Assembly: GCA_958435545.1 (NCBI GenBank)
Contig: CAUBGU010000021.1
Span: 1 to 20,939, forward strand
Length of the DNA stretch: 20,939 bases
Origin: an uncultured Collinsella sp.
GTDB taxonomy: Bacteria > Actinomycetota > Coriobacteriia > Coriobacteriales > Coriobacteriaceae
Direction: 5' to 3'
The position numbers and the translations under genes are program-made. A model generated the notes under the pieces. That model searched no databases. It was not told the origin of the DNA and was given only the letters and a program-made list of their open reading frames with translations. This document shows, one piece after another, positions 7,714-15,483 of the stretch; the stretch's first letter is position 1, and each line of letters opens with the position of its first letter.

Positions 7714-8745
7714 ATGGCCATGGAATTCAAACGCAGGCTGCCGATCCCCATGGAGATCCGCGAGGAAATGCCACTTTCTGCCGAGCTTACCGCCAAAAAG
7801 CAGGCATTTGACGCCGAGGTCGCCAAAGTCTTTACCGGCGAGGACGCACGTAAGGTGCTCATCATCGGCCCGTGCTCTGCCGACCGCGAGGATTCGGTGC
7901 TCGAGTATATGAACCGACTGGTCAAGACCGCCGAAGAGGTCAAGGACAAGCTCATCATCATTCCGCGCGTCTACACCAACAAGCCGCGTACCAAAGGCAC
8001 CGGCTACAAGGGTCTTCTGCACAACCCCAACCCCGAGGCTCCCGATGACCTGCTCGAGGGCGTCAAGGCCATCCGCCATATGCACTTGCGCGTCATCGAG
8101 GAGACGGGCTTCTTCACCGCCGACGAGATGCTCTATCCGTCCAACTACCAATACCTCGTTGACCTGCTGAGCTATGTTGCCGTGGGCGCACGCTCGGTCG
8201 AGAACCAGGAGCATCGCCTGGTGTCGAGCGGCATTTCGGCACCCGTTGGCATGAAGAATCCCACTGCCGGCTCTACCACCGTTATGCTCAACTCCATTTA
8301 CGCCGCGCAGGCGCACCAGAGCTTCATCTTCCGCAACTGGGAGGTCGAGTGTGACGGCAACCCGCTCGCACACGCCGTTATGCGTGGCTACATCGGTCTC
8401 GATGGGCGCACCTACCCCAACTACCACTACGAACACCTGGAGCGCCTGGCCGAGCGCTATACCGAGCATGCCGGCTACGCCAATCCGGCAGCGATCATCG
8501 ACTGCAACCATGACAACTCGGGCAAGCGTCCGCTGGAGCAGTATCGCATTTGCAAGGAAGTGCTCGACAGCTGCCGCCGCAACGAGTCCATCTCCAAGCT
8601 GGTCAAGGGCTTTATGATCGAGTCTTACCTGGAGGACGGCAACCAACCGGTCGACGGCGGCGTCTTTGGCAAGTCGATCACCGACCCGTGCCTGGGCTGG
8701 GAAAAGACCGACTACCTCATCCACGAGATCGCGGAACGTATTTAG
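7714..8745 (+). CDS. aroF: 3-deoxy-7-phosphoheptulonate (DAHP) synthase, class I
   Basis: Catalyses condensation of phosphoenolpyruvate and erythrose 4-phosphate to DAHP, the first step of the shikimate pathway, in the cytosol. The 343-residue length is that of the E. coli AroF/AroG/AroH family (about 350). Characteristic motifs are GPCS (52-55), PRVYTNKPRT (84-93), the barrel segments MKNPTAGS and IIDCNHDNSGK, and a C-terminal SITDPCLGW that ends the family pattern. The ATG at 7714 follows GAGGAG by 6 bases; the second ATG at 7720 is less well placed. It stands alone with no other aro gene in view. Which aromatic amino acid inhibits it cannot be read from sequence, so the symbol is generic for the class. 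Confidence 0.93.
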   Translation: MAMEFKRRLPIPMEIREEMPLSAELTAKKQAFDAEVAKVFTGEDARKVLIIGPCSADREDSVLEYMNRLVKTAEEVKDKLIIIPRVYTNKPRTKGTGYKGLLHNPNPEAPDDLLEGVKAIRHMHLRVIEETGFFTADEMLYPSNYQYLVDLLSYVAVGARSVENQEHRLVSSGISAPVGMKNPTAGSTTVMLNSIYAAQAHQSFIFRNWEVECDGNPLAHAVMRGYIGLDGRTYPNYHYEHLERLAERYTEHAGYANPAAIIDCNHDNSGKRPLEQYRICKEVLDSCRRNESISKLVKGFMIESYLEDGNQPVDGGVFGKSITDPCLGWEKTDYLIHEIAERI

Positions 8746-8892
8746 TTACGCGGTTTTACCAAACCGCGTAACGGCTCGACGCTGCAAACCCGCCAGAACG
8801 GCAATCTGCCTTTCAGCTTCGACGGCATGACCAAAAGGTCAATGCCGCCTCGCTTCAAGGCACCTTGCTCGCTCTGGCGGGTTTTCGCTGAC
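8746..8892 (-). repeat. Structured repeat, copy A (147 bp)
   Basis: Starts on the base after the aroF stop. From the plus-strand left it holds an 11-bp perfect hairpin (8746-8756 with 8761-8771), a conserved 14-base linker, an outer stem (8786-8797 with 8873-8884, 12 bp perfect), an inner 5-bp stem (8808-8812 with 8857-8861) and a central hairpin (8824-8832 with 8837-8846, loop AAAA, one bulge). It aligns without gaps over 147 bp to copy B at 12211: unpaired segments are almost identical, while the stems differ by matched changes. The conserved loops are purine-rich on the minus strand (GCGAGCAAGGTG), suggesting an RNA read leftward, downstream of aguA. The first hairpin might also end aroF transcription, although no T run follows. 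Confidence 0.75.
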
Positions 8893-8975
8893 GTTTTTCG
8901 ACCTGCATCGTTGCCAGGGTTGGCACCAATGACTAATGCGGTAACAAGCTACGTCGGTCCGATTGATCGGCTGGG

Positions 8976-9069
8976 TTTTCGAGGTGCCCCAGGTCGCCGA
9001 GAAAGAGGAGCGAAACGTACTTTGGTACGCGAGCGACGGTTTGAGCGGCGAGATGGGGTGCCTCGGAAA
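8976..9069 (+). repeat. Structured repeat, copy C (core form)
   Basis: An outer 16-bp stem (8976-8991 with 9054-9069, with G-U wobbles including a tandem UG/UG), an inner 6-bp stem (TCGCCG 8994-8999 with CGGCGA 9046-9051) and a central hairpin (CGTAC 9016-9020 with GTACG 9025-9029, loop TTTG). The core between 9001 and 9045 closely matches the minus-strand core of copy B, sharing GAAAGAGGAG and TACTTTGG. It lacks the terminal 11-bp hairpin of copies A and B. It lies 9 bp beyond the aguA stop, in the opposite orientation to that gene. Confidence 0.6.
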
Positions 9070-9078
9070 GCCAGACGA

Positions 9079-10284
9079 TTAAGCGGACGGTTCCTGCTGC
9101 GTAATGCAGTGGATATTTCCGCCACCGAAGACGACCTGCTCGGACTGAACGCCGACGCACTTGTAGACGCCCTCGCCCCAGACCTCGTCGTAGATCTTCT
9201 GGAGCGTGTCAACGGCAATCTGATCGTTTTCGTCACCGTACTGCGGGACGATAACGCCGTGGTTGGTGACCAGGTAGTTCATGTAGGAGGCGATCAGCGG
9301 CTCGTTGGCAACGCGCGGCTCGGCGTTCTCGTCGGCGTCGATGGTGTCGCAGGAAGCCTGGTCCATGAACAGCGGGTTCACAGGCATACAGAGCTTGTAG
9401 ACCTTCATCTTGCGGCCCTTGGCGTCAACGGCGTTGGAAAGGGTCTCGTAGACAGCATGGCATTGCTCGTAGAACGGATACTCGGGATCGTCGGTCCAGA
9501 TGCAGGCCATGACGCCCGGAGCGATGAACGTAGCGACATCATCGATGTGGCCGTTGGTCTCCTCGGGGTCGATGCCCTCCTTGACCCAGATGACCTTCTC
9601 GACACCCAGGTAATCCTTGAGGTGCTCGTCCATATAGGCGCGAAGTTCCTCACTCCAGGGCTCAAACTTCCTCTTGAACTTGGGCCAGATGGACTCGGGA
9701 TCCTCTTCCTCCTCCAGAACCGCAGAGCAGGTGCGGCCTGGGGAAAGCAGACACTGGTCGGTCACGACCACAGTGCCTTCGCCGTCGACGGTAATGGAAC
9801 CGCCCTCGAGGATCATGTCATCGGGACGATAGCGACGGCAGCCGGAAAGCTCAGCCATCTTAAGGGCAATCTGCTCGTCCTTGTCCCACGGGAAATAGAG
9901 GCCGTCGACGAGGCCGCCGTAGGCGTTGAAGTGCCAGTGGTTGGCGCGCTTATCGCCCTTGCCATTGATAACAAAAGTGGCAGCGGTGTCGCGGAACCAA
10001 GCGTCGTCGGTGGTCATCTCGATAACGGTGACGTTCTCGTCTTCCTCAAAGGCGGCCTTGCAGTTGGCGTAGTCGGCCTGGTTGGCGCACATGGTGACCG
10101 GGGTGAACTCGGCGATGGCGCGAGCGATGGCGGCATACTGCTTCTGGGCCGGCTTGGCACCATGGGCCCAAGTATCGGTGCGATGGGGCCAGCCCATCCA
10201 CACGCGATCCTGTGGGGCGAACTCAGCAGGCATAAAAAAGCCATCGGCCTTAGGGGTGGACTCGGACTCGGTGATCGTACGCAT
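9079..10284 (-). CDS. aguA: Agmatine deiminase
   Basis: Hydrolyses agmatine to N-carbamoylputrescine and ammonia, a cytosolic step of polyamine synthesis or of the acid-protective agmatine pathway. The 401-residue protein carries the family start (FFMPAEFAPQDRVWMGWP, about residues 16-33), WFRDT (96-100), ETNGHIDD with His246 and Asp248, and catalytic Cys393 in GGGNIHCITQQEP. It is about 30 residues longer than typical members (about 365-370); the surplus may be the acidic/charged stretch at about 190-222 (EEEEDPES onward). The ATG at 10284 is preceded by GGAGG; the longer upstream reading has no ribosome site. It lies downstream of an APC permease likely to supply agmatine, across a 368-bp structured gap. 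No carbamoyltransferase or carbamate kinase follows. Confidence 0.93.
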   Translation of the reverse strand: MRTITESESTPKADGFFMPAEFAPQDRVWMGWPHRTDTWAHGAKPAQKQYAAIARAIAEFTPVTMCANQADYANCKAAFEEDENVTVIEMTTDDAWFRDTAATFVINGKGDKRANHWHFNAYGGLVDGLYFPWDKDEQIALKMAELSGCRRYRPDDMILEGGSITVDGEGTVVVTDQCLLSPGRTCSAVLEEEEDPESIWPKFKRKFEPWSEELRAYMDEHLKDYLGVEKVIWVKEGIDPEETNGHIDDVATFIAPGVMACIWTDDPEYPFYEQCHAVYETLSNAVDAKGRKMKVYKLCMPVNPLFMDQASCDTIDADENAEPRVANEPLIASYMNYLVTNHGVIVPQYGDENDQIAVDTLQKIYDEVWGEGVYKCVGVQSEQVVFGGGNIHCITQQEPSA

Positions 10285-10567
10285 AAGATTTCCTCCAAAT
10301 CGAACGATCGCTTGCTGCAGGCGGGTTACCCGCATCCTAAAACCAAGAGATGGTAGGCGCCCGTTCCCCGGCAAAGGTCGGGGCGCCTGGCACCGGTTTT
10401 CACGGATGTCGCACCGGCAAGCGACGACGTAACCCGGTGCGCGGAGACAAAACGCACGAAGGATACGGAAGAGAGATTGGGGCGGGCGGTGGTTACCGGA
10501 GCAATAGCTCACACCCACCTCAGAGAAAGGTTAGCAAACCTGTTGCTTGGGCACGCCTCCGAAGAGG
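10285..10567 (-). promoter_or_regulatory. Structured leader region upstream of aguA
   Basis: This gap between the permease and aguA holds no gene but several stable pairings in the direction of aguA: 10390-10399 with 10431-10440 (ten positions, one mismatch), nested GTCGC 10408-10412 with GCGAC 10421-10425; then AGGCGCCC 10355-10362 with GGGCGCCT 10381-10388; and GCGGG 10321-10325 with CCCGC 10329-10333. A separate GCCTC/GAGGC hairpin (10555-10567) abuts repeat copy D. The series of hairpins before the ribosome site could be a cis-regulatory leader or processing signal. It does not match the consensus of any riboswitch I know well enough to name. Confidence 0.4.
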
Positions 10568-10656
10568 CTAGAGTGTCCCGAGTCGGGAGCGACAAGCCCG
10601 ACGAAGCGTACGTTGGTACGCGAGGAAGGTTGGAGCCCCGAATCCGGGTGCTCTAG
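10568..10656 (+). repeat. Structured repeat, copy D (core form)
   Basis: Outer stem 10568-10579 with 10646-10656 (CTAGAG/CTCTAG plus a tandem UG/UG and CCC/GGG, one bulge), inner stem TCGGG 10583-10587 with CCCGA 10637-10641, and central hairpin GCGTAC 10606-10611 with GTACGC 10616-10621, loop GTTG. It shares the core GAAGCGTAC..TTGGTACGCGAG and GGTTxGAG with copies B and C. Its right arm includes the TAG stop of the permease gene, and it is oriented opposite to that gene, as copy C is to aguA. Confidence 0.55.
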
Positions 10657-12083
10657 TCCTCCTCGGACTCCTCAGCGAGGCGCTGAGCAGCCAGCTCGGG
10701 AGTGAGACCCTTGTACTCGGTCTCGCGGCCCTTAGCACTGACGACGCGGACAACCTCGCCAATAAGCAAGAGCACGATGAAGATGACGATCATCGGGACC
10801 TTATCGCCAATCTCATCGACAGAGAACGGAATCAGCGTTGCAACGATAGCCAGAATCAGCTCGATGCAGGGAATAGCCAGCATGACCTTCATCATGGCTC
10901 CCTTAAACGGGAACGTAAAGATACGCTCACGGTTGGGGTCGTTCTTACGAAGGTTGAGGAATGCCGGGAACATCGGGATGTAGGTCAGCAGCAGGAAGAC
11001 AACGGAGGTACCGAAGAGCATCCAGAAGACACCGTTGGAGATGGCGTCGATGGGAACCAGCTGCAGGCACAGCACCAGGGAGGCAACGATGGCGTTGACC
11101 AGGTTGGCGCCGTTGGGCATGTCGTCATCCGAGATCATCGAGGCGAAGACCTTGGGCATGTTGCCATGCTCGGCAGCATAGCGAGCAACGGAATTGACGC
11201 CGAAGGACCAGGCAGCCATGTTGGCGAACAGCGTGATCAGGAAGGCGATGCAGATGACCTTAAAGATCATGGAATCGCCCACAATAGTCTGGACAGCGTA
11301 AATCATGCCGTAGTCGGGATCGATGGAATCGGCCGACACAGCAGCGCCGATGCCAAAGCCAGCGAAGAGGTAGATCACGGCGATGGACAGGCCGCCGACG
11401 ATGATAGCCTTGGGGATATCGCGAGCGGGATCGGCCATATCGTCGGTCATGGTGCAGATGACCTCGAAGCCCATAAAGTTAAAGATGATGATCGACAGGT
11501 AGCCGAGCGCGTTGGTGTTGGTGAGCTCGGGCAAGAAGGTGACAGCGGACATATCGTTCGCAAAACCGTTCTCCATGGCGTACCAAATGCCCAAAGCGCC
11601 GACGATAACGGCAACGGCGACCTTGATGATGGCGCCGCCGTTCAGGACCCACTCGGAGTCGGCAGCCTTGGAGCGACCCATAAGATAGACAATCCACACA
11701 AAGGCAAGGTCGATAGCAATCTTGGCAATCAGATTGAACTCGACGCCAAAGACCATGCCCAAAATGTCCGGGAACATAGTAGCCAGCGAGGCAATCCACA
11801 GCGGGTAGTTAACCCAGTAGTAGTACGAAATGCGGGCGCCCCACTTGTCGCCCAGGCCATCGCGTACCCAGTCGTAAATGCCACCCTCACCGTCATAGGT
11901 AGTGCCGAGCTCGGCAACGACCATGCCATAAGGGAGCAGGAAGGTCAGAATCAGGAAGATCCACCAGAAGAACTGCTGGTTACCAATGGCAGCAGCAGGT
12001 GCGGCGGCCTCGCAAACGAAGACGACGCAGATGATGGTCGAGATGACCGTCAAGAAGGAAAGCTTTTTCTTTCCGTCGCTCAT
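10653..12083 (-). CDS. APC-superfamily permease, probable agmatine/putrescine exchanger
   Basis: A 476-residue, about 12-helix membrane transporter of the amino acid-polyamine-organocation superfamily. Family features seen are the first helix with the unwound glycine-type segment (FVCEAAAPAAAIGNQQFFWW), the GEGGIYDWVRDGLG motif typical of glutamate/GABA and agmatine antiporters, and FNFMGFEVICTMTDDMADPARDIPKA in the sixth-helix region. The ATG at 12083 follows AAGGAG by 8 bases. The next gene on the strand is agmatine deiminase, so agmatine uptake in exchange for putrescine or carbamoylputrescine (an AguD role) is the natural inference. A general amino acid permease is the alternative. It has a long leader containing repeat copy B and a hairpin. 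Confidence 0.82.
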   Translation of the reverse strand: MSDGKKKLSFLTVISTIICVVFVCEAAAPAAAIGNQQFFWWIFLILTFLLPYGMVVAELGTTYDGEGGIYDWVRDGLGDKWGARISYYYWVNYPLWIASLATMFPDILGMVFGVEFNLIAKIAIDLAFVWIVYLMGRSKAADSEWVLNGGAIIKVAVAVIVGALGIWYAMENGFANDMSAVTFLPELTNTNALGYLSIIIFNFMGFEVICTMTDDMADPARDIPKAIIVGGLSIAVIYLFAGFGIGAAVSADSIDPDYGMIYAVQTIVGDSMIFKVICIAFLITLFANMAAWSFGVNSVARYAAEHGNMPKVFASMISDDDMPNGANLVNAIVASLVLCLQLVPIDAISNGVFWMLFGTSVVFLLLTYIPMFPAFLNLRKNDPNRERIFTFPFKGAMMKVMLAIPCIELILAIVATLIPFSVDEIGDKVPMIVIFIVLLLIGEVVRVVSAKGRETEYKGLTPELAAQRLAEESEED

Positions 12084-12114
12084 GATGAGCTCCTTCGCTC
12101 AGTCTTGGACAAAT

Positions 12115-12152
12115 CGAGGCCCTTAAGATATTAAGGCAATTGCCGGGCCTCG
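12115..12152 (-). promoter_or_regulatory. Nested hairpin in the permease leader
   Basis: CGAGGCCC (12115-12122) pairs perfectly with GGGCCTCG (12145-12152), and within it CCTTAA (12121-12126) can instead pair with TTAAGG (12131-12136). The two pairings compete for bases 12121-12122, an arrangement able to switch. It lies about 30 bases before the permease start codon. No T run follows leftward, so translational control or RNA stability is more likely than termination. Confidence 0.4.
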
Positions 12153-12210
12153 GTGAGCGGGCGACAGGAGACGAGCATCCGCCGCCCGCAAACGCGCTTC
12201 TACGATGAAG

Positions 12211-12357
12211 TTACGCGGTTTTGCCAAACCGCGTAACGGCTCGACGCTGCAAACGCCCCTAAGCGGCAATCTGACGTTCAATCGTCGGTCGCGTACCCAA
12301 AGTACGCTTCCCTCCTCTTTCACGTCACCTTGCTCGCTTAGGGGCGTTTTCACTGAC
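12211..12357 (-). repeat. Structured repeat, copy B (147 bp)
   Basis: Same length and design as copy A: 11-bp hairpin (12211-12221 with 12226-12236), linker, outer stem of 15 perfect pairs (12251-12265 with 12335-12349), inner stem GACGT 12273-12277 with ACGTC 12322-12326, and central hairpin GCGTAC 12291-12296 with GTACGC 12302-12307. The first 44 bases differ from copy A at one position only. It sits between the bceB-like gene and the permease gene, both leftward, and in that direction is upstream of the permease. Confidence 0.75.
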
Positions 12358-12393
12358 TTATGCTCAACCTACGATAATTCCAAACTGGGTGAG

Positions 12394-14604
12394 TTACTCG
12401 CTGTAGCGGGTGGCGATGGCGGCTCGCACCATGCCGGTGCTCATGAGGTAGGTCACCAGGAAGTAGCCACCGTATGCTGCCAGGAAGATTGCACAGGTGA
12501 GGCCCACGGTGCCGCCGATGCTCATATTTCCGAATATGCTCACCAGCTCGATAATCACCTTAAGTGCCACAAAGGAGTGCGCCAGGCCCACTGCCAGCGG
12601 GAACAGGAAGAATACCGCCTGCCGCGCCATCACCGAATGGCGAATCTGGCGGTCGTCGCAGCCGATCTGTGCCAGCACACGATAGCTGCGGCTGCCGTCG
12701 GCCACGTTGGAGAGCTGCTGGATCGACAGAATCGCCGCGCATGCAACGACCAATACAAAGCCGATGTAGATGGCTAGGTAGCTAATAAGACCGTTCATTT
12801 GCGCTGCTTGCGTGTACATCTCGGAGCGTGTGATGAAGATTCCCCACGACCCCGGCTCCTTGCCGTCAACGAGCAGATTGTCGAGCACCGTGTATTTAAT
12901 GCTCTCGTCTGCCTCAGTCGTATCCATCCCCTGTTTGTAGTTAACGAGCAGGCTACTGGAATACGGCTGCAGATTAAGTTGGGACAACAGCTCGTCGGCA
13001 ACGACGACGGTACCCGGATTACTGCCCATCGCCGAGTTGGCGATGGCCGCCGTATCTTCGTCCGACTTATCGGTTGCGGGCTTGAGCGTATGCCCGCCCA
13101 AGGTAAGGGCATGGCCGCCGGCCATGTATTTGGTGTACAGGTCGACCAGCTCGCCGCCCATATCACACGTGAGCAGATACTGGTCGTGACCGATGTGCAC
13201 CGGCTCCTCGCCCATCATCTGGCGCAGTTTGTTGTACTGGCTCGCCGGCGTCACAAACAGACCCATCGCATCGGCATTGCTACCCCCGAACGCCTTGGGA
13301 AGCTTTTCGCCCATGATCTTGCACATCTCACTTGGGGTCACCGAAGGATTCGAGCCGCCAAATGGGTAACTCAGATACGAATCGATCTGCACATGCTCAC
13401 CGGCAACATCGTCGATATTGACCTTCTTGCCGGTCTCGTCGTTGTTGCCCGCCGACTTGCCCTTGCCGTGCCATGCAGGGTACAAATCGACCGTTGTATC
13501 GGCCAGCACCATGCGATCTGCCTCAGACGGATTGACATACCCTTTGTACCCTTTGTAGTAGTCGAGCGTATCGGGCGTGTAATAGACATACGTCTGAGAC
13601 ACATCAACAGGGTTATAGCGCTCCAGGTTTTCGTTCATCACGTTGGCAATTGACATACCGCACGTCACCGAGGTGATGGCCAAAAACAGGAGCATCGCGA
13701 TGACGCCCATCGAAAAGCACACCGTGTTGACCTTGGCCGCAAGCTGGCGCACGGTAAACATGTTGAGGCCGCGCCAATACACGCCGCGCAGGCTCTGCAG
13801 CAGCTTGATGAGCATGCCCGAGAGTCCCCAGAACAGGGCAAAGGTGCCCACGGTAACCATAGCGGTCGTAATACCAAACTGGTTCATGGCCTCTTGCAGC
13901 TTGCTGTCCGTCGCGGTTAGCGGGAACCCATCACGTAGCAGACGGTAATAGGCCATGCCCACAAGCACCACGCCCACGACAAAGATGGCAATCGCGATCC
14001 AGGGGTTGCGTGTCTTGATACTCTCGTTGCGACGCTCGGCACCCATAAGCTCGATGAGTTTGGTACGACGCACGGCGCGAAGGTTCAGCAGTAGCGTGAG
14101 CACAAACATTACGAGCATGCAGGCAAGGGTCAGATTGAACGCATGCACCGAGAAAAAGAAGTGGAAATTGGCGATCTGTGTCTTAAAAAGCGAGGCCGTA
14201 AAGAACGTCATGAGCTGGGAGAGTCCCACACCCAGCACAATGCCGACGACAAAGGCCACGACCGAAACGATCACGGTCTCGAGCGCCATGATCGTGGCGA
14301 CGCGCCCGCGCCCCATGCCGAGCACCTGGTACAGGCCAAACTCCTTCTTGCGGCGTTTCATGATGAAGTTATTGGCATACACCATCAAAAAGGCCATGAC
14401 ACCGGCCAAAAAGTACGTCAGGTCGCCGAGCATGCTGCCCATTACCTGCGCCAAGCCCTTTTCATCGATTCCGGCGATGTCGACCTGCATCGAGATGGTG
14501 TTAAAGGCATAGAAGACCGTGACGCCCAGGGTGAGCGTCAAAAGGTAGACGAGGTAGTCGCGGCCGGCGCGGCGGACGTTGCCCCAAGCGAGTTTACAGA
14601 GCAT
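12394..14604 (-). CDS. FtsX-type ABC permease (BceB-like)
   Basis: A 736-residue integral membrane protein of the FtsX/MacB permease superfamily. It has one N-terminal helix (about 18-40), a three-helix FtsX block, further helices, a large outer domain at about residues 320-600, and a final three-helix block. This layout (about ten helices with a long loop between helices 7 and 8) is that of BceB-type permeases that sense and remove cell-wall-targeting peptides such as bacitracin. It is somewhat longer than BceB (about 650). I start at the ATG at 14604, 6 bases after GAGG, rather than the GTG at 14616. It overlaps the end of the ATPase gene by 11 bases, so the two are translationally coupled. 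No two-component system is adjacent within the window. Confidence 0.85.
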   Translation of the reverse strand: MLCKLAWGNVRRAGRDYLVYLLTLTLGVTVFYAFNTISMQVDIAGIDEKGLAQVMGSMLGDLTYFLAGVMAFLMVYANNFIMKRRKKEFGLYQVLGMGRGRVATIMALETVIVSVVAFVVGIVLGVGLSQLMTFFTASLFKTQIANFHFFFSVHAFNLTLACMLVMFVLTLLLNLRAVRRTKLIELMGAERRNESIKTRNPWIAIAIFVVGVVLVGMAYYRLLRDGFPLTATDSKLQEAMNQFGITTAMVTVGTFALFWGLSGMLIKLLQSLRGVYWRGLNMFTVRQLAAKVNTVCFSMGVIAMLLFLAITSVTCGMSIANVMNENLERYNPVDVSQTYVYYTPDTLDYYKGYKGYVNPSEADRMVLADTTVDLYPAWHGKGKSAGNNDETGKKVNIDDVAGEHVQIDSYLSYPFGGSNPSVTPSEMCKIMGEKLPKAFGGSNADAMGLFVTPASQYNKLRQMMGEEPVHIGHDQYLLTCDMGGELVDLYTKYMAGGHALTLGGHTLKPATDKSDEDTAAIANSAMGSNPGTVVVADELLSQLNLQPYSSSLLVNYKQGMDTTEADESIKYTVLDNLLVDGKEPGSWGIFITRSEMYTQAAQMNGLISYLAIYIGFVLVVACAAILSIQQLSNVADGSRSYRVLAQIGCDDRQIRHSVMARQAVFFLFPLAVGLAHSFVALKVIIELVSIFGNMSIGGTVGLTCAIFLAAYGGYFLVTYLMSTGMVRAAIATRYSE

Positions 14605-15379
14605 CGGAGCCCTCACCGCCCATCATGGCAACGACCTCCATAATGCGGTCGAAGAACTCTCGGCGGTCGGTGTCGCCGCGGCGCAGCTCGGTGAAGATCT
14701 TGCCGTCGCGGATAAACAGCACACGGCTCGTGTAGCTGGCGGCAAAGCTGTCGTGCGTGACCATGAGTACGGTGGCTCGCAGGCGGCGGTTAAGGGCCTC
14801 CAGGCTCTCGAGCAGCAGGCGAGCGCTCTTGGAATCGAGGGCGCCGGTGGGCTCGTCGGCCATGATCATGGTGGGGTCGGTGACGAGTGCGCGAGCCGCG
14901 GCAACGCGCTGCTGCTGCCCGCCGGACATCTGGTAGGGATACTTGTCGAGCACCTGACTGATGGACAGGCGCGCTGCCACATCCTGCACGCGGGTCGAGA
15001 TCTCTGCCGAGTTTGTGCGGGCAATGGTGAGCGGCAGGGCGATGTTCTCGCGTGCCGTGAGCGTATCGAGCAGGTTGGAGTCCTGGAAGATAAAGCCGAG
15101 CTCCTCGCGGCGAAACTGCGAGAGCTTGGCCTGCTTCATGCGCGTCACGTCCTGCCCGTTGATGCGGATCGTGCCGCTCGTGGCGCTATCGATGGTCGAC
15201 ACGCAGTTGAGCAACGTCGACTTGCCCGAGCCCGAAGCGCCCATGATGCCAACAAATTCACCGCGGTTGACGGTAAAGCTGACGTCGTTGAGCGCACGGG
15301 TCACGTTGCCCAGCGCTCCATATATCTTTTCGAGATGCGCGACCTCCAGTACCGGGGTCGCCATGTGCGTGGTTTGCAT
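14594..15379 (-). CDS. ABC transporter ATPase (BceA-like)
   Basis: A 261-residue ATPase of the MacB/LolD/BceA class, partner of the following permease. Walker [10 protein letters not shown] (47-55), the Q-loop [18 protein letters not shown], signature MSGGQ (151-155), Walker B MIMADE (171-176) and switch His209 are all intact. The ATG at 15379 follows AAAGGA by 8 bases; a second ATG at 15364 is also possible. BceAB-type pairs confer resistance to antimicrobial peptides, usually under a BceRS sensor system that reads the transporter. Other members of this class handle lipoproteins or cell-division signals, so the resistance role is an inference from the permease architecture. Confidence 0.9.
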   Translation of the reverse strand: MQTTHMATPVLEVAHLEKIYGALGNVTRALNDVSFTVNRGEFVGIMGASGSGKSTLLNCVSTIDSATSGTIRINGQDVTRMKQAKLSQFRREELGFIFQDSNLLDTLTARENIALPLTIARTNSAEISTRVQDVAARLSISQVLDKYPYQMSGGQQQRVAAARALVTDPTMIMADEPTGALDSKSARLLLESLEALNRRLRATVLMVTHDSFAASYTSRVLFIRDGKIFTELRRGDTDRREFFDRIMEVVAMMGGEGSDAL

Positions 15380-15483
15380 ACCGAGTCCTTTCTTGCGATT
15401 AGTCTACGGCATCTATAGTCGCAAGAAGACGAGTCGGCTACCATCGATATGGCTTACGCTTGCCTTACCGTTGTGTAAGGTAG

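Noticed and set aside
7658..7725. Possible aromatic leader peptide before aroF (Tyr, Tyr, Phe, Tyr, Trp, Trp codons in one frame)
   Set aside because: The frame does not stop before aroF but runs on to 7912, its ATG lies inside the candidate -10 box, and no attenuator hairpin follows.
8746..8771. Hairpin after aroF as a simple terminator
   Set aside because: No T run follows, and the same hairpin occurs at 12211-12236 as part of the larger 147-bp repeat, so its main identity is the repeat.
8827..10356. 509-codon open frame on the plus strand opposite aguA
   Set aside because: It is the antisense shadow of a well-identified gene; the product is Val/Leu/Gly/Asp-rich with no domain, and it runs through repeat copy C.
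14594..14616. GTG start at 14616 for the BceB-like permease
   Set aside because: The ATG at 14604 has a better-spaced GAGG site and the first residues (MLCKLAWGN) fit the usual FtsX-type start.
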